Source: AP-15 sp963789025
Lineage (GTDB): Bacteria > Pseudomonadota > Alphaproteobacteria > ATCC43930 > CGMCC-115725
Assembly: GCA_963789025.1 (NCBI GenBank)
Contig: CAWBIT010000008.1
Coordinates: 1,364,001 to 1,428,000 of the forward strand
DNA: 64,000 nt
Direction of reading: 5' to 3'
Below the pieces are notes generated by a model. That model saw only the letters and a program-made list of their open reading frames with translations. It was not told the DNA's origin and ran no database searches. A program made the position numbers and the translations under genes. How positions within the stretch are numbered: position 1 is the first letter of the stretch; every line of letters begins with the position of its first letter. This document shows, in pieces, positions 1 to 9,021 of the stretch.

Positions 1-1
1 G

Positions 2-688
2 ATCGCCGAGAGCCGCCGCGTCTATCGCCCCGATCTTTTGGGGTGTGGCAAGTCCGACGCCCCGGCCGCGGGCTACGCCTACACTCCGGAGAAGATCGGC
101 GCCCAGATCTTGGCTGTGCTCGATGCCCATTCGCTGTCGCGGGTCCACTGGGTCGGCGAATCCTCGGGCGGGATCATTGGGTTGCTGCTCGCCGCGGCAC
201 ATCCCGAACGCATTGCCAGCCTTGCCTTATGCAATACCCCGACGCGTATTCCCGACGAGATCCGCGGGATATACGCCCTCGGCCGGGAGAGTACCGGCGC
301 AGCGATCCGGGCCCATGGCACCGGCGAGTGGTGCCGGCAAACCCTCGGCTACCGGCTCGACCTCGATCACGCGAGCCCAGAGCTGCAGGAATGGGTCATC
401 GCCCAGATGGACAGGACGCGCCCCGATATCGCCGCCGCCCTGCACGAGTGTTTCGAAACTATTGATGTAAGGCCGCTTCTTCCGGGGATCAAAGCCCCGG
501 TGCTGCTGCTGAGCGGCGACAAGAGCCGGATCGCCTCGGAGCAGCAAAAGATATTTGCCGAGACCCTGCCGCGCGGCCGGCTCGAGCTGTTCGCCGGGTA
601 CGGGCACGGCGTCAACCTGCTCCAGGCTGAGCGCTGCGCTCAGACGGCCGTCGAATTTTGGCGCACAGTCGAAGAGGCACGGCAGTGA
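2..688 (+). CDS. alpha/beta hydrolase (5' end outside window)
   Basis: The reading frame is open from base 2, so the gene starts upstream of the window. The visible part has the nucleophile elbow G-E-S-S-G-G, preceded by an R-P-D-L-L-G-C-G-K-S-D strand/oxyanion segment. Near the C-terminus come L-L-L-S-G-D-K-S (acid region) and G-Y-G-H-G (catalytic His). This is the usual Ser-Asp-His arrangement of the alpha/beta hydrolase fold, cytoplasmic, with no signal visible. Its stop codon overlaps the GTG start of the following flavin-dependent oxidoreductase, so the two are translationally coupled and probably act on the same unknown substrate. The specific reaction cannot be read from the sequence. 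Confidence 0.85.
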   Translation: MAESRRVYRPDLLGCGKSDAPAAGYAYTPEKIGAQILAVLDAHSLSRVHWVGESSGGIIGLLLAAAHPERIASLALCNTPTRIPDEIRGIYALGRESTGAAIRAHGTGEWCRQTLGYRLDLDHASPELQEWVIAQMDRTRPDIAAALHECFETIDVRPLLPGIKAPVLLLSGDKSRIASEQQKIFAETLPRGRLELFAGYGHGVNLLQAERCAQTAVEFWRTVEEARQ

Positions 689-1677
689 AATTCGGGGTTT
701 TGCAGTTCTTCAGCTGGCCGGAGCGGCGGGTCGATCTGGGCACGGTCTACGCCCGCGCCTTGGAGCGGATCGAAATAATGGACCGCACCGGCTATGACGC
801 GGTCTGGCTCGCCGAGCACCACTTCAGCGGCTTCAGTGTCTGTCCTTCCGTGCACATGGTAGGGACATTGGCTGCCGCGCGGACCAAGCGCCTGCGCATT
901 GGCACGGCGGTGTCGCTCGCTCCGTTCTACCATCCCCTGCGGCTGGCCGAGGAGGTGGCTTTGCTCGACGTGCTGTCCGGCGGCCGGGTCAATTGGGGCG
1001 CCGGCCGCGGCTTCGCGCGCGTCGAATTCACCGCCTTTGGCGTGCCGCCCGAGGAAAGCGCGTCGCGGTTCCGCGAGGCGGTCGAGATCGTATTGCGGGC
1101 GTGGACCGACGAGCGGCTCAACTTCACCGGCCAGCATTTCCAATTCGAGGACCTCGAAGTGTTGCCGAAGCCGGCGCAATTGCCGCATCCGCCAGTATGG
1201 ATGGCGGCGAGCTCGGAAGGTGCGATCGAATGGGCCGCCGGCCGCGGCTTCTCGATCCTAATGGACCCGCACTCGTCGGCCACCGAGATTGGCCACAAGC
1301 GTCGTTTTTATGGCGAGAAGCTTGCCGCCGCCGGATTTTCCGGTGCCGGCCGCGACATCCCGATCGCCCGGCTGGTGGCGCTCACCGACAATGCGCGCGA
1401 CGCGGCGGCGGTCGCGCGCAACGGCGCCGAGTGGATTCTCAATTCTTATCTCGGCGCGCAGCATCGGCCGGTCATCCAAGGATCCTTTACCCCGGCCGGC
1501 GTCGACCCGGTCCAGCGCTACCTCGACGAGGTGATCCTGCACGGCACACCCGACAAGGTCGGCGACGAGATCCTGCGGTTGCGCGAGGAGATCGGCCTCG
1601 ACTATCTGCTGTGCGCGCCGCTCAGCCACCAATCCTTTATGCTGCTGACCGAAAAGGTGCTGCCCCGCATCATGTGA
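685..1677 (+). CDS. LLM-class flavin-dependent oxidoreductase (luciferase-like monooxygenase)
   Basis: The product is 330 aa and begins MKFGVLQFFSWPERR. I chose the GTG at 685 because it overlaps the upstream stop in a GTGA junction and the homologous core starts there. Family signatures are W-L-A-E-H-H-F near residue 45, I-G-T-A-V near residue 75, the G-R-V-N-W-G-A-G-R-G loop, and a late P-P-V-W-M-A-A-S block typical of bacterial-luciferase-type TIM barrels. Members use FMNH2 (or F420) to oxidise small organic substrates. Coupling to an alpha/beta hydrolase suggests a two-step degradation, but the substrate is unknown. Confidence 0.88.
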   Translation: MKFGVLQFFSWPERRVDLGTVYARALERIEIMDRTGYDAVWLAEHHFSGFSVCPSVHMVGTLAAARTKRLRIGTAVSLAPFYHPLRLAEEVALLDVLSGGRVNWGAGRGFARVEFTAFGVPPEESASRFREAVEIVLRAWTDERLNFTGQHFQFEDLEVLPKPAQLPHPPVWMAASSEGAIEWAAGRGFSILMDPHSSATEIGHKRRFYGEKLAAAGFSGAGRDIPIARLVALTDNARDAAAVARNGAEWILNSYLGAQHRPVIQGSFTPAGVDPVQRYLDEVILHGTPDKVGDEILRLREEIGLDYLLCAPLSHQSFMLLTEKVLPRIM

Positions 1678-1708
1678 AAGCGTTGCCGCCGCTCACTCCG
1701 ATCGTTCT

Positions 1709-3313
1709 TCACGCCGCCGCGGCGTCCTCACGGATCATCGCCGCGCCCTTTTCGCCGATCATGATCGTCGGCGCGTTGGTGTTGCCGGTCGTCACGGTCG
1801 GCATCACCGAGGCGTCGACGACGCGCAGCCCGGCGAGCCCTCGAACCCGCAGCCGCGAGTCGACGACGGCCGTCGGGTCCTCGCCCATGCGGCAGGTGCC
1901 GACCGGGTGATGCAGGTTCATGCCGGCCCGGTGCATGAAGTCGATCAGCGCGTCATTCGAATTCATGTCGGAACCGGGCATTGTCTCGGCGGCGCTGTGG
2001 CGGGCCAGCGGCGGCGCGACGAAGATCCGCCGGGCATGGCGGGTGCCGGAGAGCAGGACCTGCTCGTCGCTCGCCCCCGAGAGGTAATTCGGACGGATCG
2101 CCGGCGGCTGGAATGGGTCCGCAGACCGCGCCATAATTGTCCCGCGGCTGTTTGGGCGCACGGCGCACACGACGATGGTCATGCCCGGCTCCCGCTCAAG
2201 GCGGCCGATACCCTTCGGGTCGTAGCTGCCTGGAGTGAACAGCAATTGCAAATCCGGGCTCGCTAGCCCTTCGCGGCTGCGGCAGAACACCATCGCAGTG
2301 GTGACGCCAAAAGTCAGCGCACCGCGGCCGGTCGCGGCAAACCGCCCGACCTCGCGCGCCAGCCGCACGCCTCGCGCCAGCTGGTTGACCGACACCTCGT
2401 CTTTCACACGGTGAGTCACGCGAACCGCGAAATGGTCGGAAAGATTGGCGCCGACCCCGGGCAATTCGTGCACCACCTCGACGCCGATCGATTGCAGATG
2501 GCCGGCGGGGCCAACGCCCGAAATTTGCAGCAGATGCGGCGAATTGACGGTGCCGCCGCTGACGATGACCTCGCGTTGCGCGGCGACCCGCCGGTCACTG
2601 CCGTTCTGGCGGAACGCCACACCGGTGCAGCGCTTTCCGTCGAACAGCAGCCGCGTCGCGACCGCCTTGGTCTCGACCCGCAGGTTTTGGCGCCGCCGCG
2701 CCTCGGCCAGAAAAGTGCGCGCAGTCGACCCGCGCAAACGTCCCCGCCGCGTCATCTGCGAATAGCCGACCCCCTCCTGCTGCGCACCGTTGTAATCGCG
2801 GGTCAACGCAAACCCGGCCTGTTGCGCGGCTTCGACAAAATGATGGGTCAGAGGCAAAATCGTCCGGTAATCCTCGACGAGAAGCGGGCCGCCCTTGCCG
2901 CGATACTCCGACTCCCCGGACACATAATGTTCCGACCTCTTGAAATAGGGCAGGACGTGCGCGTAGCTCCAGCCGCGGCAGCCCATCTGCGCCCAGCCGT
3001 CGTAATCCGCCGGATTGCCGCGGACATAGAGCATTCCGTTAATCGAGCTGGTGCCGCCCAGCACCCTGCCGCGCGGCCAATGCAATGACCGGTTGCCGGT
3101 GCCCTCCTCCGCCTCGGCGTAGTAATTCCAGTTGACCAGCGGATTGGCCCGCAGATGCAAAGCGCCGGCCGGCACGTGGATCATCGGATGCCAGTCGCTG
3201 GGGCCGGCTTCGAGCAATACCACCCGCGCGCCGTCCTCGCTCAACCGATCGGCGAGCACGCAACCCGCCGACCCCGCCCCGACAATGACGTAATCAGCCT
3301 CCAGATCCGTCAT
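1709..3313 (-). CDS. GMC family oxidoreductase (choline/alcohol dehydrogenase type)
   Basis: The product is 534 aa. The N-terminus has the FAD-binding dinucleotide fold Y-V-I-V-G-A-G-S-A-G-C with an L-L-E-A-G acidic strand. The first GMC signature, W-P-R-G-R-V-L-G-G-T-S-S-I-N-G, lies near residue 80, and the second, S-G-G-T-V-N-S-P-H-L-L-Q-I-S-G, near residue 250. The C-terminal H-H-P-V-G-T-C-R-M-G and T-G-N-T-N-A-P-T segments carry the catalytic His/Asn pair. The family oxidises alcohols (choline, long-chain or polyethylene glycol alcohols) using FAD. It converges with the upstream LLM gene and has no obvious operon partner, so the substrate is open. Confidence 0.92.
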   Translation of the reverse strand: MTDLEADYVIVGAGSAGCVLADRLSEDGARVVLLEAGPSDWHPMIHVPAGALHLRANPLVNWNYYAEAEEGTGNRSLHWPRGRVLGGTSSINGMLYVRGNPADYDGWAQMGCRGWSYAHVLPYFKRSEHYVSGESEYRGKGGPLLVEDYRTILPLTHHFVEAAQQAGFALTRDYNGAQQEGVGYSQMTRRGRLRGSTARTFLAEARRRQNLRVETKAVATRLLFDGKRCTGVAFRQNGSDRRVAAQREVIVSGGTVNSPHLLQISGVGPAGHLQSIGVEVVHELPGVGANLSDHFAVRVTHRVKDEVSVNQLARGVRLAREVGRFAATGRGALTFGVTTAMVFCRSREGLASPDLQLLFTPGSYDPKGIGRLEREPGMTIVVCAVRPNSRGTIMARSADPFQPPAIRPNYLSGASDEQVLLSGTRHARRIFVAPPLARHSAAETMPGSDMNSNDALIDFMHRAGMNLHHPVGTCRMGEDPTAVVDSRLRVRGLAGLRVVDASVMPTVTTGNTNAPTIMIGEKGAAMIREDAAAA

Positions 3314-3423
3314 TACCTCCTTCTTTCGCTCGCGCCCCTCCCCTCCCCTGCCCCGCTTGCTTTCCGGGGAGACAACCAGCGCGCGGCCCGCACACCACGT
3401 GGGAAAAATTTGCGCCGCGCACG

Positions 3424-3560
3424 ACCCTCACCCGTCTCGCTGCGCTCGCCACCCTCTCCCGCAGTGCGGGAGAGGGGCCGCGACGCATTCAGCACCAAGC
3501 TCCTCTCCCGCACCGCGGGAGAGGAGGGACCAAGCCCGCAGGGCTTGGTGGGTGAGGGTA
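3424..3560. repeat. palindromic intergenic repeat, family 1 (long form)
   Basis: This segment of about 137 bp starts ACCCTCACCC and ends GGGTGAGGGTA, so its ends are inverted repeats. It contains two internal CTCTCCCGC...GCGGGAGAG hairpins. The same architecture recurs at 9312, 17425, 21969 (split by an IS), 34879 and 39481. It fills most of the gene-free stretch 3314-3668 between the GMC and nitroreductase genes. Nothing else is seen there. Confidence 0.85.
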
Positions 3561-3668
3561 ATGCCGTTTTCCAGCCTCAGAACTCACGCTAGCTGCCGGA
3601 TGCCGTTGACGACAACCCATAAAATCAGCCCCTCTGCCACGGGAGCGAGCACCGACGAGGAGATGAGC

Positions 3669-4499
3669 ATGAGCTACGAGGCTGAGTGGCGGGCGCGCTT
3701 CGGCGAAGAACCGGAACCCGCGCCGGATCTGCCCGACCTGCCATGGCTGCGCCAAGTCCTGATGCGGCGTACCCATCGGCGTTATGCCGAGCGCCCGGTC
3801 CCCGAAGCCTTGCTGCGCCTTTTGCTGGGAACGGCCTTTTCGGCCTCCTCGAAATCGGATTTCCAGCAAGCCACGGTCATATGGGTCAGGGACCGCCAGT
3901 TGCGCGACCGCCTCGCGGCGCTCGTGCCCGACATGCCGTGGGTCGGAAATGCCCCGGAATTTTTGGTCTTTTGCGGCGACGCCCACCGCCTCGAGCGGAT
4001 CGGCGAACTGCGCGGCCACAGCAACGAGAACGGCCAGCTCGAAGGGTTCTTCAACGCGGCCATCGACGCGGCGCTGGTCTTGCAGAGCTTCATCCTGGCT
4101 GCCGAAACCGCGGGTCTCGGGTGCTGCCCGATCAGCGTCATCCGCAATCACGCCGACGCGGCCGCCGAGATATTGGGGCTGCCGGAGAAGGTATTCCCGG
4201 TAGCGGGGCTGTCTGTCGGCTACCCCGCTGCCGCCGGACACGTCAGCATGCGCCTTGCGCTCGAGACAACCGTGCGCATCGATGATTATGACGACCGGGC
4301 GCTCGCCGAAGCTGTCGATGCCTATGACCGGCGCCGCGATGCGCGATACTCGCTGCCGCGCGAGCAGCAACGCTCCCCCGACGTCTTTGGCTACGCGTCC
4401 TTTTACGGTTGGTCGGAAGACAAGGCGCGGCAGGCCGTCCAACCCGAAGGCCAGGGGTTCCCGACCTTCTTGCGCAGGCGCGGTTTTTCCCTCGATTGA
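3669..4499 (+). CDS. nitroreductase family protein
   Basis: The product is 276 aa, starting MSYEAEWRARFGEEPEP. I chose the ATG at 3669 over the one at 3663 because GAGGAG at 3657-3662 gives it 6-nt spacing. The N-terminal R-R-T-H-R-R-Y motif is the phosphate-binding start of the FMN nitroreductase fold. The central Q-L-E-G-F-F-N-A-A-I-D-A-A-L-V-L-Q-S-F-I-L-A-A-E helix and the following G-L-G-C-C-P-I-S segment are also typical. Such enzymes are FMN- and NAD(P)H-dependent and reduce nitroaromatics, quinones or similar compounds. It is followed by a 90-nt gap and then a protease gene. Substrate not inferable. Confidence 0.88.
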   Translation: MSYEAEWRARFGEEPEPAPDLPDLPWLRQVLMRRTHRRYAERPVPEALLRLLLGTAFSASSKSDFQQATVIWVRDRQLRDRLAALVPDMPWVGNAPEFLVFCGDAHRLERIGELRGHSNENGQLEGFFNAAIDAALVLQSFILAAETAGLGCCPISVIRNHADAAAEILGLPEKVFPVAGLSVGYPAAAGHVSMRLALETTVRIDDYDDRALAEAVDAYDRRRDARYSLPREQQRSPDVFGYASFYGWSEDKARQAVQPEGQGFPTFLRRRGFSLD

Positions 4500-4589
4500 C
4501 CGTGCTCGGCCAGACCCGCCCTGGAAGCCGGCCTCCCAGAGACTACATTCAGCGCGGCTGATCCGCGCCAGACGCTCCGCGAGAACCCG

Positions 4590-5948
4590 ATGACCAACAT
4601 TTCACGCCAGCACCACTCGGCAGTCAGAGCCGCTGCCGTCGTTCTGGTCTCGCTGATGCTGTCCGCCTGCGACAGCGCCGGGGCGGGCACCGGGGCCTAC
4701 CCGGCCGACAACGGCGATCTCGGCCTGGTCCAGGATGCGATGAAGCAGGTGGAGAAAAATTACGTCGCGCCGGTGACCGGCGGCGAGCTCGCCAAGGATG
4801 CCCTGAAAGGCATGCTGACGCGCCTCGATCCCCATTCCGATTACATGGATCAGGAGCAGTATCAGCAGATGACGGCGGTGACCCGAGGCCAATTCGGCGG
4901 CATCGGCGTCGAGCTGACGCTCGAAGGTAAAGTGCCGGAGGTGATCTCACCGATCGACGGCACGCCGGCCGCCGAGGCGGGCATCGAGCCGGGAGACCGC
5001 ATCGTCAAGATCGACGCCTTGCCGACCACTGGCATGGACGTCGAGGAAGTGGTCAAGCGGCTGCGCGGGCCTGCGGGCAGCAGAGTGACCCTGTCTATTG
5101 CCCGCAACGACCGCGGCGCTTTCGATGTGACGTTGACGCGCAACGTGATCCGCGTCGTCTCGGTCAAATCGGACCTCAAGCCGAACAACATCGGCTATGC
5201 CCGCATCACCACCTTTACCGAGAACACCGCCTCCGAGCTCGCCGGTGCGATCGAGAGAATGAAGGCACGCACACAGGGCCGGTTGAACGGCTTCATCCTC
5301 GATTTGCGTAACGACCCCGGCGGCTTGCTCGACGCTTCGATCGATGTCGCCGGGGTTTTTCTCGACGGCGGCGTCGTGGTCACGACGCGCGGCCGCAACA
5401 CGGCGGACGACCATGTCTACCGTGCTCCGGCGACTGGCGACCTGCTGCACGGGACACCCATCGTCGTGCTGATCAACAGCGCCTCGGCGTCGGCCGCTGA
5501 AATCGTCGCCGGCGCCTTGCAGGACCACCACCGCGCGACGGTCATGGGAACCCGCAGCTTTGGCAAGGGCTCGGTGCAGACGATCATCCCGCTGGAGGGC
5601 CGCGGCGCGCTTCGCCTGACCACTGCACTGTACTACACACCATCCGGCCGTTCCATCCAGGGTCAGGGCATTTCGCCCGACATCGTCGTCAATGTCCCGA
5701 AAAACCAACAGGTGGCAAATGCCGTGATCAGCTTCGAGAGCGATCTCTACGGGGCTCTGAAAAACGGCGGCTCGATCAGTTCGCCAGCGGGCGCCAGCTC
5801 CGCAACCACCGGTCGGACCGCTACCGCCGACGCGGAGCACCCGATCAAGCCGATGATCATCGGGACCGGCAACGACCCACAGGTCGCCGCCGCTCTCGAT
5901 TTTCTGCAAAAGGCGGTGCGTCGAGAGTCGGGAGCGCAGCACGGCTGA
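4590..5948 (+). CDS. S41 family C-terminal processing peptidase, lipoprotein
   Basis: The product is 452 aa. Residues 1-27 are a lipoprotein signal ending in the lipobox L-S-A-C (Cys27), so the enzyme is probably membrane-anchored in the periplasm. A PDZ domain spans roughly residues 95-175 (F-G-G-I-G-V-E-L-T ... G-D-R-I-V-K-I-D). The catalytic Ser lies in N-S-A-S-A-S-A-A-E-I and the catalytic Lys in S-F-G-K-G-S-V-Q, giving the Ser-Lys dyad of CtpA/Prc proteases. These trim C-termini or degrade periplasmic and cell-wall-associated proteins. The next gene, 37 nt downstream, is another small lipoprotein. Confidence 0.92.
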   Translation: MTNISRQHHSAVRAAAVVLVSLMLSACDSAGAGTGAYPADNGDLGLVQDAMKQVEKNYVAPVTGGELAKDALKGMLTRLDPHSDYMDQEQYQQMTAVTRGQFGGIGVELTLEGKVPEVISPIDGTPAAEAGIEPGDRIVKIDALPTTGMDVEEVVKRLRGPAGSRVTLSIARNDRGAFDVTLTRNVIRVVSVKSDLKPNNIGYARITTFTENTASELAGAIERMKARTQGRLNGFILDLRNDPGGLLDASIDVAGVFLDGGVVVTTRGRNTADDHVYRAPATGDLLHGTPIVVLINSASASAAEIVAGALQDHHRATVMGTRSFGKGSVQTIIPLEGRGALRLTTALYYTPSGRSIQGQGISPDIVVNVPKNQQVANAVISFESDLYGALKNGGSISSPAGASSATTGRTATADAEHPIKPMIIGTGNDPQVAAALDFLQKAVRRESGAQHG

Positions 5949-5985
5949 AACCGCCAATTCTGGAGGTTGGGAACCTGGGGGTTGG

Positions 5986-6492
5986 ATGCGCGCCGCCGCC
6001 TTTATGCTGACGCTGGCTCTCGTCGCCGCCTGCGCCCCCGAGAGCGGGTTGGCGCCCTTGCCAGCGGATCAGGTCCGTGCCCGCTTCCCTCCCGGTGGTG
6101 TCGTCAACAGCATCGAAATCGATGCGATCGACCGGCTGCCGTTGCGTACCGCAGAGCTGGTCTCGCCAGACGGCCAGACGACATCGGCTTCGTACCTCCA
6201 TGTCAACCCGTCGCCGAGCGTCGCATTTTACCAACGACAGATCGATACTCCGTACGAAGGCAACATCTCCGGCATCGGCAATGTCGCGCCGGTTCCCGCC
6301 GTGGTGAGCGGCGCACCGCAGGGCAATGCGCAATTACTGGCGATGGTCTCGACTGCCTCGATCCCGTTGCCCGACGAAATCGAGTATCGCCGGGACTGGC
6401 GCAGCTACCGCATCTTTCTCAGTTTCGGCGATCTCGCCGGCGAAGTCGAAAGGCGCGTCCTGCCCGCTCCCGAGCCGCCGCCAAAAGGCTAG
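5986..6492 (+). CDS. small lipoprotein, function unknown
   Basis: The product is 168 aa with a clean lipoprotein signal: hydrophobic residues 5-13 and a V-A-A-C lipobox with Cys16. The mature part has no motif I recognise. A stretch near residue 62 (S-A-S-Y-L-H-V-N) is followed by an aromatic-rich region and a C-terminus containing E-Y-R-R-D-W-R-S-Y-R. It starts 37 nt after the S41 protease stop, so co-transcription is likely and it could be an accessory factor or substrate of that protease. Tail-to-tail with folE, 4 nt apart. Confidence 0.75.
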   Translation: MRAAAFMLTLALVAACAPESGLAPLPADQVRARFPPGGVVNSIEIDAIDRLPLRTAELVSPDGQTTSASYLHVNPSPSVAFYQRQIDTPYEGNISGIGNVAPVPAVVSGAPQGNAQLLAMVSTASIPLPDEIEYRRDWRSYRIFLSFGDLAGEVERRVLPAPEPPPKG

Positions 6493-6496
6493 CCGC

Positions 6497-7153
6497 TCAG
6501 ACGTTGTCCAGCTTGGCGCCGCCCGGAGTGCCGATCATCGACAGCACCTCGCGCCGGCTGAGCGGGTCATCGCGAAACGCGCCGAGCATCCGGCTGGTCA
6601 CCATCGTGACGCCGGGCTTGTGCACGCCGCGCGTGGTCATGCATTGATGAGCCGCCTCGATCACCACCGCCACCCCCTTGGGCTGCAACACCTCATCGAG
6701 CGTGTTGGCGATCTGCGCCGTCATTTTTTCCTGAATCTGCAATCTCTTGGCATAGACTTCGACAAGCCGCGCGAGCTTTGAGATGCCGACCACCCGTCTG
6801 TTGGGCAGATAGGCGACGTGCACCTTGCCGATGATCGGCGCAATGTGGTGCTCGCAATGCGATTCGAAGCGGATGTCCCTCAGCGCGACGATTTCGTCGT
6901 AACCATCGGTTTCCTCGAAGGTGCGCTGCAGCAGCGCTACCGGATCGACGCCATAGCCGCTGAAGAACTCCTCGTATGAGCGTACGACGCGATCGGGAGT
7001 GCCGAGCAGCCCTTCACGGCTGGGATCGTCGCCGGCCCAGCGCAGCAGGGTGCGAACCGCGTCCAAGGCTTCCTCACGGCTCGGCCGCCGCGCCGGGAGA
7101 GGCTGAAGGGAATTTTCGGACCGGGACACGGAGGAGGCGAAAGCGCGCGGCAT
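6497..7153 (-). CDS. folE: GTP cyclohydrolase I
   Basis: The product is 218 aa. The enzyme converts GTP to 7,8-dihydroneopterin triphosphate, the first step of folate synthesis; type I FolE also starts queuosine synthesis. The catalytic Zn and pterin-site residues are present: C-E-H-H-I-A-P near residue 100, the G-I-S-K-L-A-R-L segment, and H-Q-C-M-T-T-R-G-V near residue 175. Length matches bacterial FolE. It lies 86 nt downstream of apaG on the same strand. The window also carries the later queuosine genes queF, tgt and queG, which this enzyme could feed. Confidence 0.96.
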   Translation of the reverse strand: MPRAFASSVSRSENSLQPLPARRPSREEALDAVRTLLRWAGDDPSREGLLGTPDRVVRSYEEFFSGYGVDPVALLQRTFEETDGYDEIVALRDIRFESHCEHHIAPIIGKVHVAYLPNRRVVGISKLARLVEVYAKRLQIQEKMTAQIANTLDEVLQPKGVAVVIEAAHQCMTTRGVHKPGVTMVTSRMLGAFRDDPLSRREVLSMIGTPGGAKLDNV

Positions 7154-7239
7154 CAGGGCTTCTCTTTTGGTTGGGGCTTCTCTTGTTGGTTGGAAAGGCT
7201 CACCAGCGGAAACGCGATGTGAAGCGCTCCGGCCAGCGG

Positions 7240-7632
7240 TCAGTTGAGCCGGACCGGCTGATGGGGGCTGTCGAGCGAGAAGGCGGGGATGCGGACCGAA
7301 AAGCTGTCGCCGCCCCTCGTTTCCATCTCATACGTCCCGACCATGATCCCCGACGGCGTCGGCAACGGGGTGCCGCTGGTATATTCGAAGCTCTCGCCGG
7401 GAGCGAGCACCGGCTGCTCGCCGACCACGCCATCGCCGCGCACCTCCTTGATCTGTCCGCGGCTATCGGTGATTTGCCAGTGCCGGTGCCGTAGCTGGAC
7501 GGTTTCCTTGCCGCGATTCTCGATGCGGACATGGTAGGCCCAGACATAATGGTTCTCGACGGGCGAGGATTGGTCCTCGAGGTAGAACGGCTTGACCGTG
7601 ACCTTGATCGATCGGGTGGTTTCTGAATACAT
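7240..7632 (-). CDS. apaG: ApaG domain protein
   Basis: The product is 130 aa (132 if the ATG at 7638 is used). I prefer 7632 because AGAGGG lies 8 nt upstream of it but only 2 nt from 7638. The single-domain Fn3-like ApaG fold is recognised by V-K-P-F-Y-L near residue 13, V-W-A-Y-H-V-R-I-E-N, the W-Q-I-T-D-S-R-G and V-R-G-x-G-V-V-G-E-Q-P-V-L-x-P-G blocks, and the C-terminal G-T-Y-E-M segment. ApaG was named for Co2+/Mg2+ efflux phenotypes; its molecular function is not settled. It lies upstream of folE on the same strand. Confidence 0.94.
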   Translation of the reverse strand: MYSETTRSIKVTVKPFYLEDQSSPVENHYVWAYHVRIENRGKETVQLRHRHWQITDSRGQIKEVRGDGVVGEQPVLAPGESFEYTSGTPLPTPSGIMVGTYEMETRGGDSFSVRIPAFSLDSPHQPVRLN

Positions 7633-7724
7633 GGTCATAGCCCTCTAGCATTCCGATCCGGTACGGCAGAAAGCCGCGCCGGCGAGCAGATCGATCTACA
7701 ATGTCGGCCGCGCGTCGAAACGCG

Positions 7725-8609
7725 TCAAGATCGGCGCGCGGGGGCCAGCAATTCGAGAATTCTATCGTCGACGACCAGCCGCGAGCCCTGCGCATTGATG
7801 GGCTGGATGCAGACATGGTCGGCGCCGGCGTCCCAGTGCTGTTGGACCCGCGCGCGGATTGCATCCTCGTCGCCCCACGCGACCATCGCGTCGAGAAAGC
7901 GTTCCGAGCCGCCCCCGGCGAGGTCGTCATCCCCGAAACCCTCGCGCCGCCAGCTGTTGACGTAGTTCTCGAGTTGCAAATAGCGCGAAAGCGCCTCACG
8001 CGCGGCGCGGCGCGCCGCGGCCGGGTCGGTCTCCAACAGGACCCAGACTTCCGGGCAGAGGAGCTTGCCGGGCCCGAGGATTGCGCGGGCCTTCGCGGTA
8101 TGCTCCGGCGTCGTGTTGTACGGGTGCGCACCATCGGCGAGTTCGGATGACAAGGCCATCATCCTAGGCCCCAACGCCGCGACAACCGTCGGCGGCTTCT
8201 CGCGCGGCATCGGCGCCTGGTAGGGCGCGTCGCGCATGCCCGCGAGATAGGCCCGCATCGTTGCGACTGGCTTGCCGTAGGTGTGGCCGCGCAGTCCTTG
8301 CACCATCGGCCGATGCGACACGCCGACCCCCAGCAGGAATCGGCCATCCGATTGCTCGGCAAGGCCGCGCTGTCCATTCGCCATCGCCATAGCGTCGCGG
8401 GCATAGATGTTGGCGATGCCCGTCGCCACGATCAGCCTTTGCGTATTGGCGAGCAGCCAGGATGAGTGCGACAGCGCATTCCGTCCGCGGCTTTCGGGGA
8501 TCCACAGCGCGGCATACCCCCACGCTTCGACCCGTTTCGCGAACGCCGCCGCCGCCGCTGCGGTCATGCTGTCCATCGAAACCCAAACGCCGAGTTTTCC
8601 CAGTTCCAT
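7725..8609 (-). CDS. LLM-class oxidoreductase, TIGR03620/F420-type
   Basis: The product is 294 aa. I chose the ATG at 8609 (MELGKLGVWVSMDSM) because AGGAGAGG lies just upstream and the conserved N-terminus begins there; an in-frame extension to 8729 has no family match. The luciferase-like TIM barrel shows W-G-Y-A-A-L-W-I-P-E near residue 31, I-V-A-T-G-I-A-N-I-Y, and G-V-S-H-R-P-M-V. These resemble F420-dependent members, although FMN use cannot be excluded. No coupled partner is seen, and the substrate is unknown. Confidence 0.85.
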   Translation of the reverse strand: MELGKLGVWVSMDSMTAAAAAAFAKRVEAWGYAALWIPESRGRNALSHSSWLLANTQRLIVATGIANIYARDAMAMANGQRGLAEQSDGRFLLGVGVSHRPMVQGLRGHTYGKPVATMRAYLAGMRDAPYQAPMPREKPPTVVAALGPRMMALSSELADGAHPYNTTPEHTAKARAILGPGKLLCPEVWVLLETDPAAARRAAREALSRYLQLENYVNSWRREGFGDDDLAGGGSERFLDAMVAWGDEDAIRARVQQHWDAGADHVCIQPINAQGSRLVVDDRILELLAPARRS

Positions 8610-8853
8610 TGCCGCCTCTCCTGCAGATGACCGGGCGAGTGTAAATCGCCGCGCCGGCTGCGTCCAGCCTTGCGGCACCGCACGAGCGGAACCCATCGGG
8701 AACATGAACGCAATCCCCGACTGAAGCATTCCGGCCCGCCGGTTGGGTTCATTGGCGCGCCTGACCCCCTGAACATCCGGTATGGCGCTCCTCTATTAAC
8801 GACTTAGCTACGGGTTGTTGGAGATGAATGCGTCGGGGACCGGGAGAAGAGTG

Positions 8854-9021
8854 ATGGACCACAAAATCACAGAGTATTCGCTCGCCGAGCTGGTTGAAGA
8901 TCCCCTGGTCGGCCTTTTGATGAAGAGCGACGGCGTCGATCGCCGCAGCATCGAGCTTCTGTTCGAGCGCGTCGCACGCAGCGCCAGGTACCACGAGGCC
9001 ACACCATGCCCGAACTGCTGA
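8854..9021 (+). CDS. small conserved hypothetical protein
   Basis: The product is 55 aa, starting M-D-H-K-I-T-E-Y-S-L-A-E-L. GGAGAAGA at 8843-8850 is a good ribosome site for the ATG at 8854; the upstream ATG at 8824 is poorer. The peptide is acidic and probably helical, with D-P-L-V-G-L-L-M-K-S-D-G-V-D-R-R-S-I-E-L-L-F-E-R-V-A. It looks like a small conserved alphaproteobacterial protein, but I cannot name a function. It overlaps the following small membrane-protein gene by 16 nt. Confidence 0.6.
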   Translation: MDHKITEYSLAELVEDPLVGLLMKSDGVDRRSIELLFERVARSARYHEATPCPNC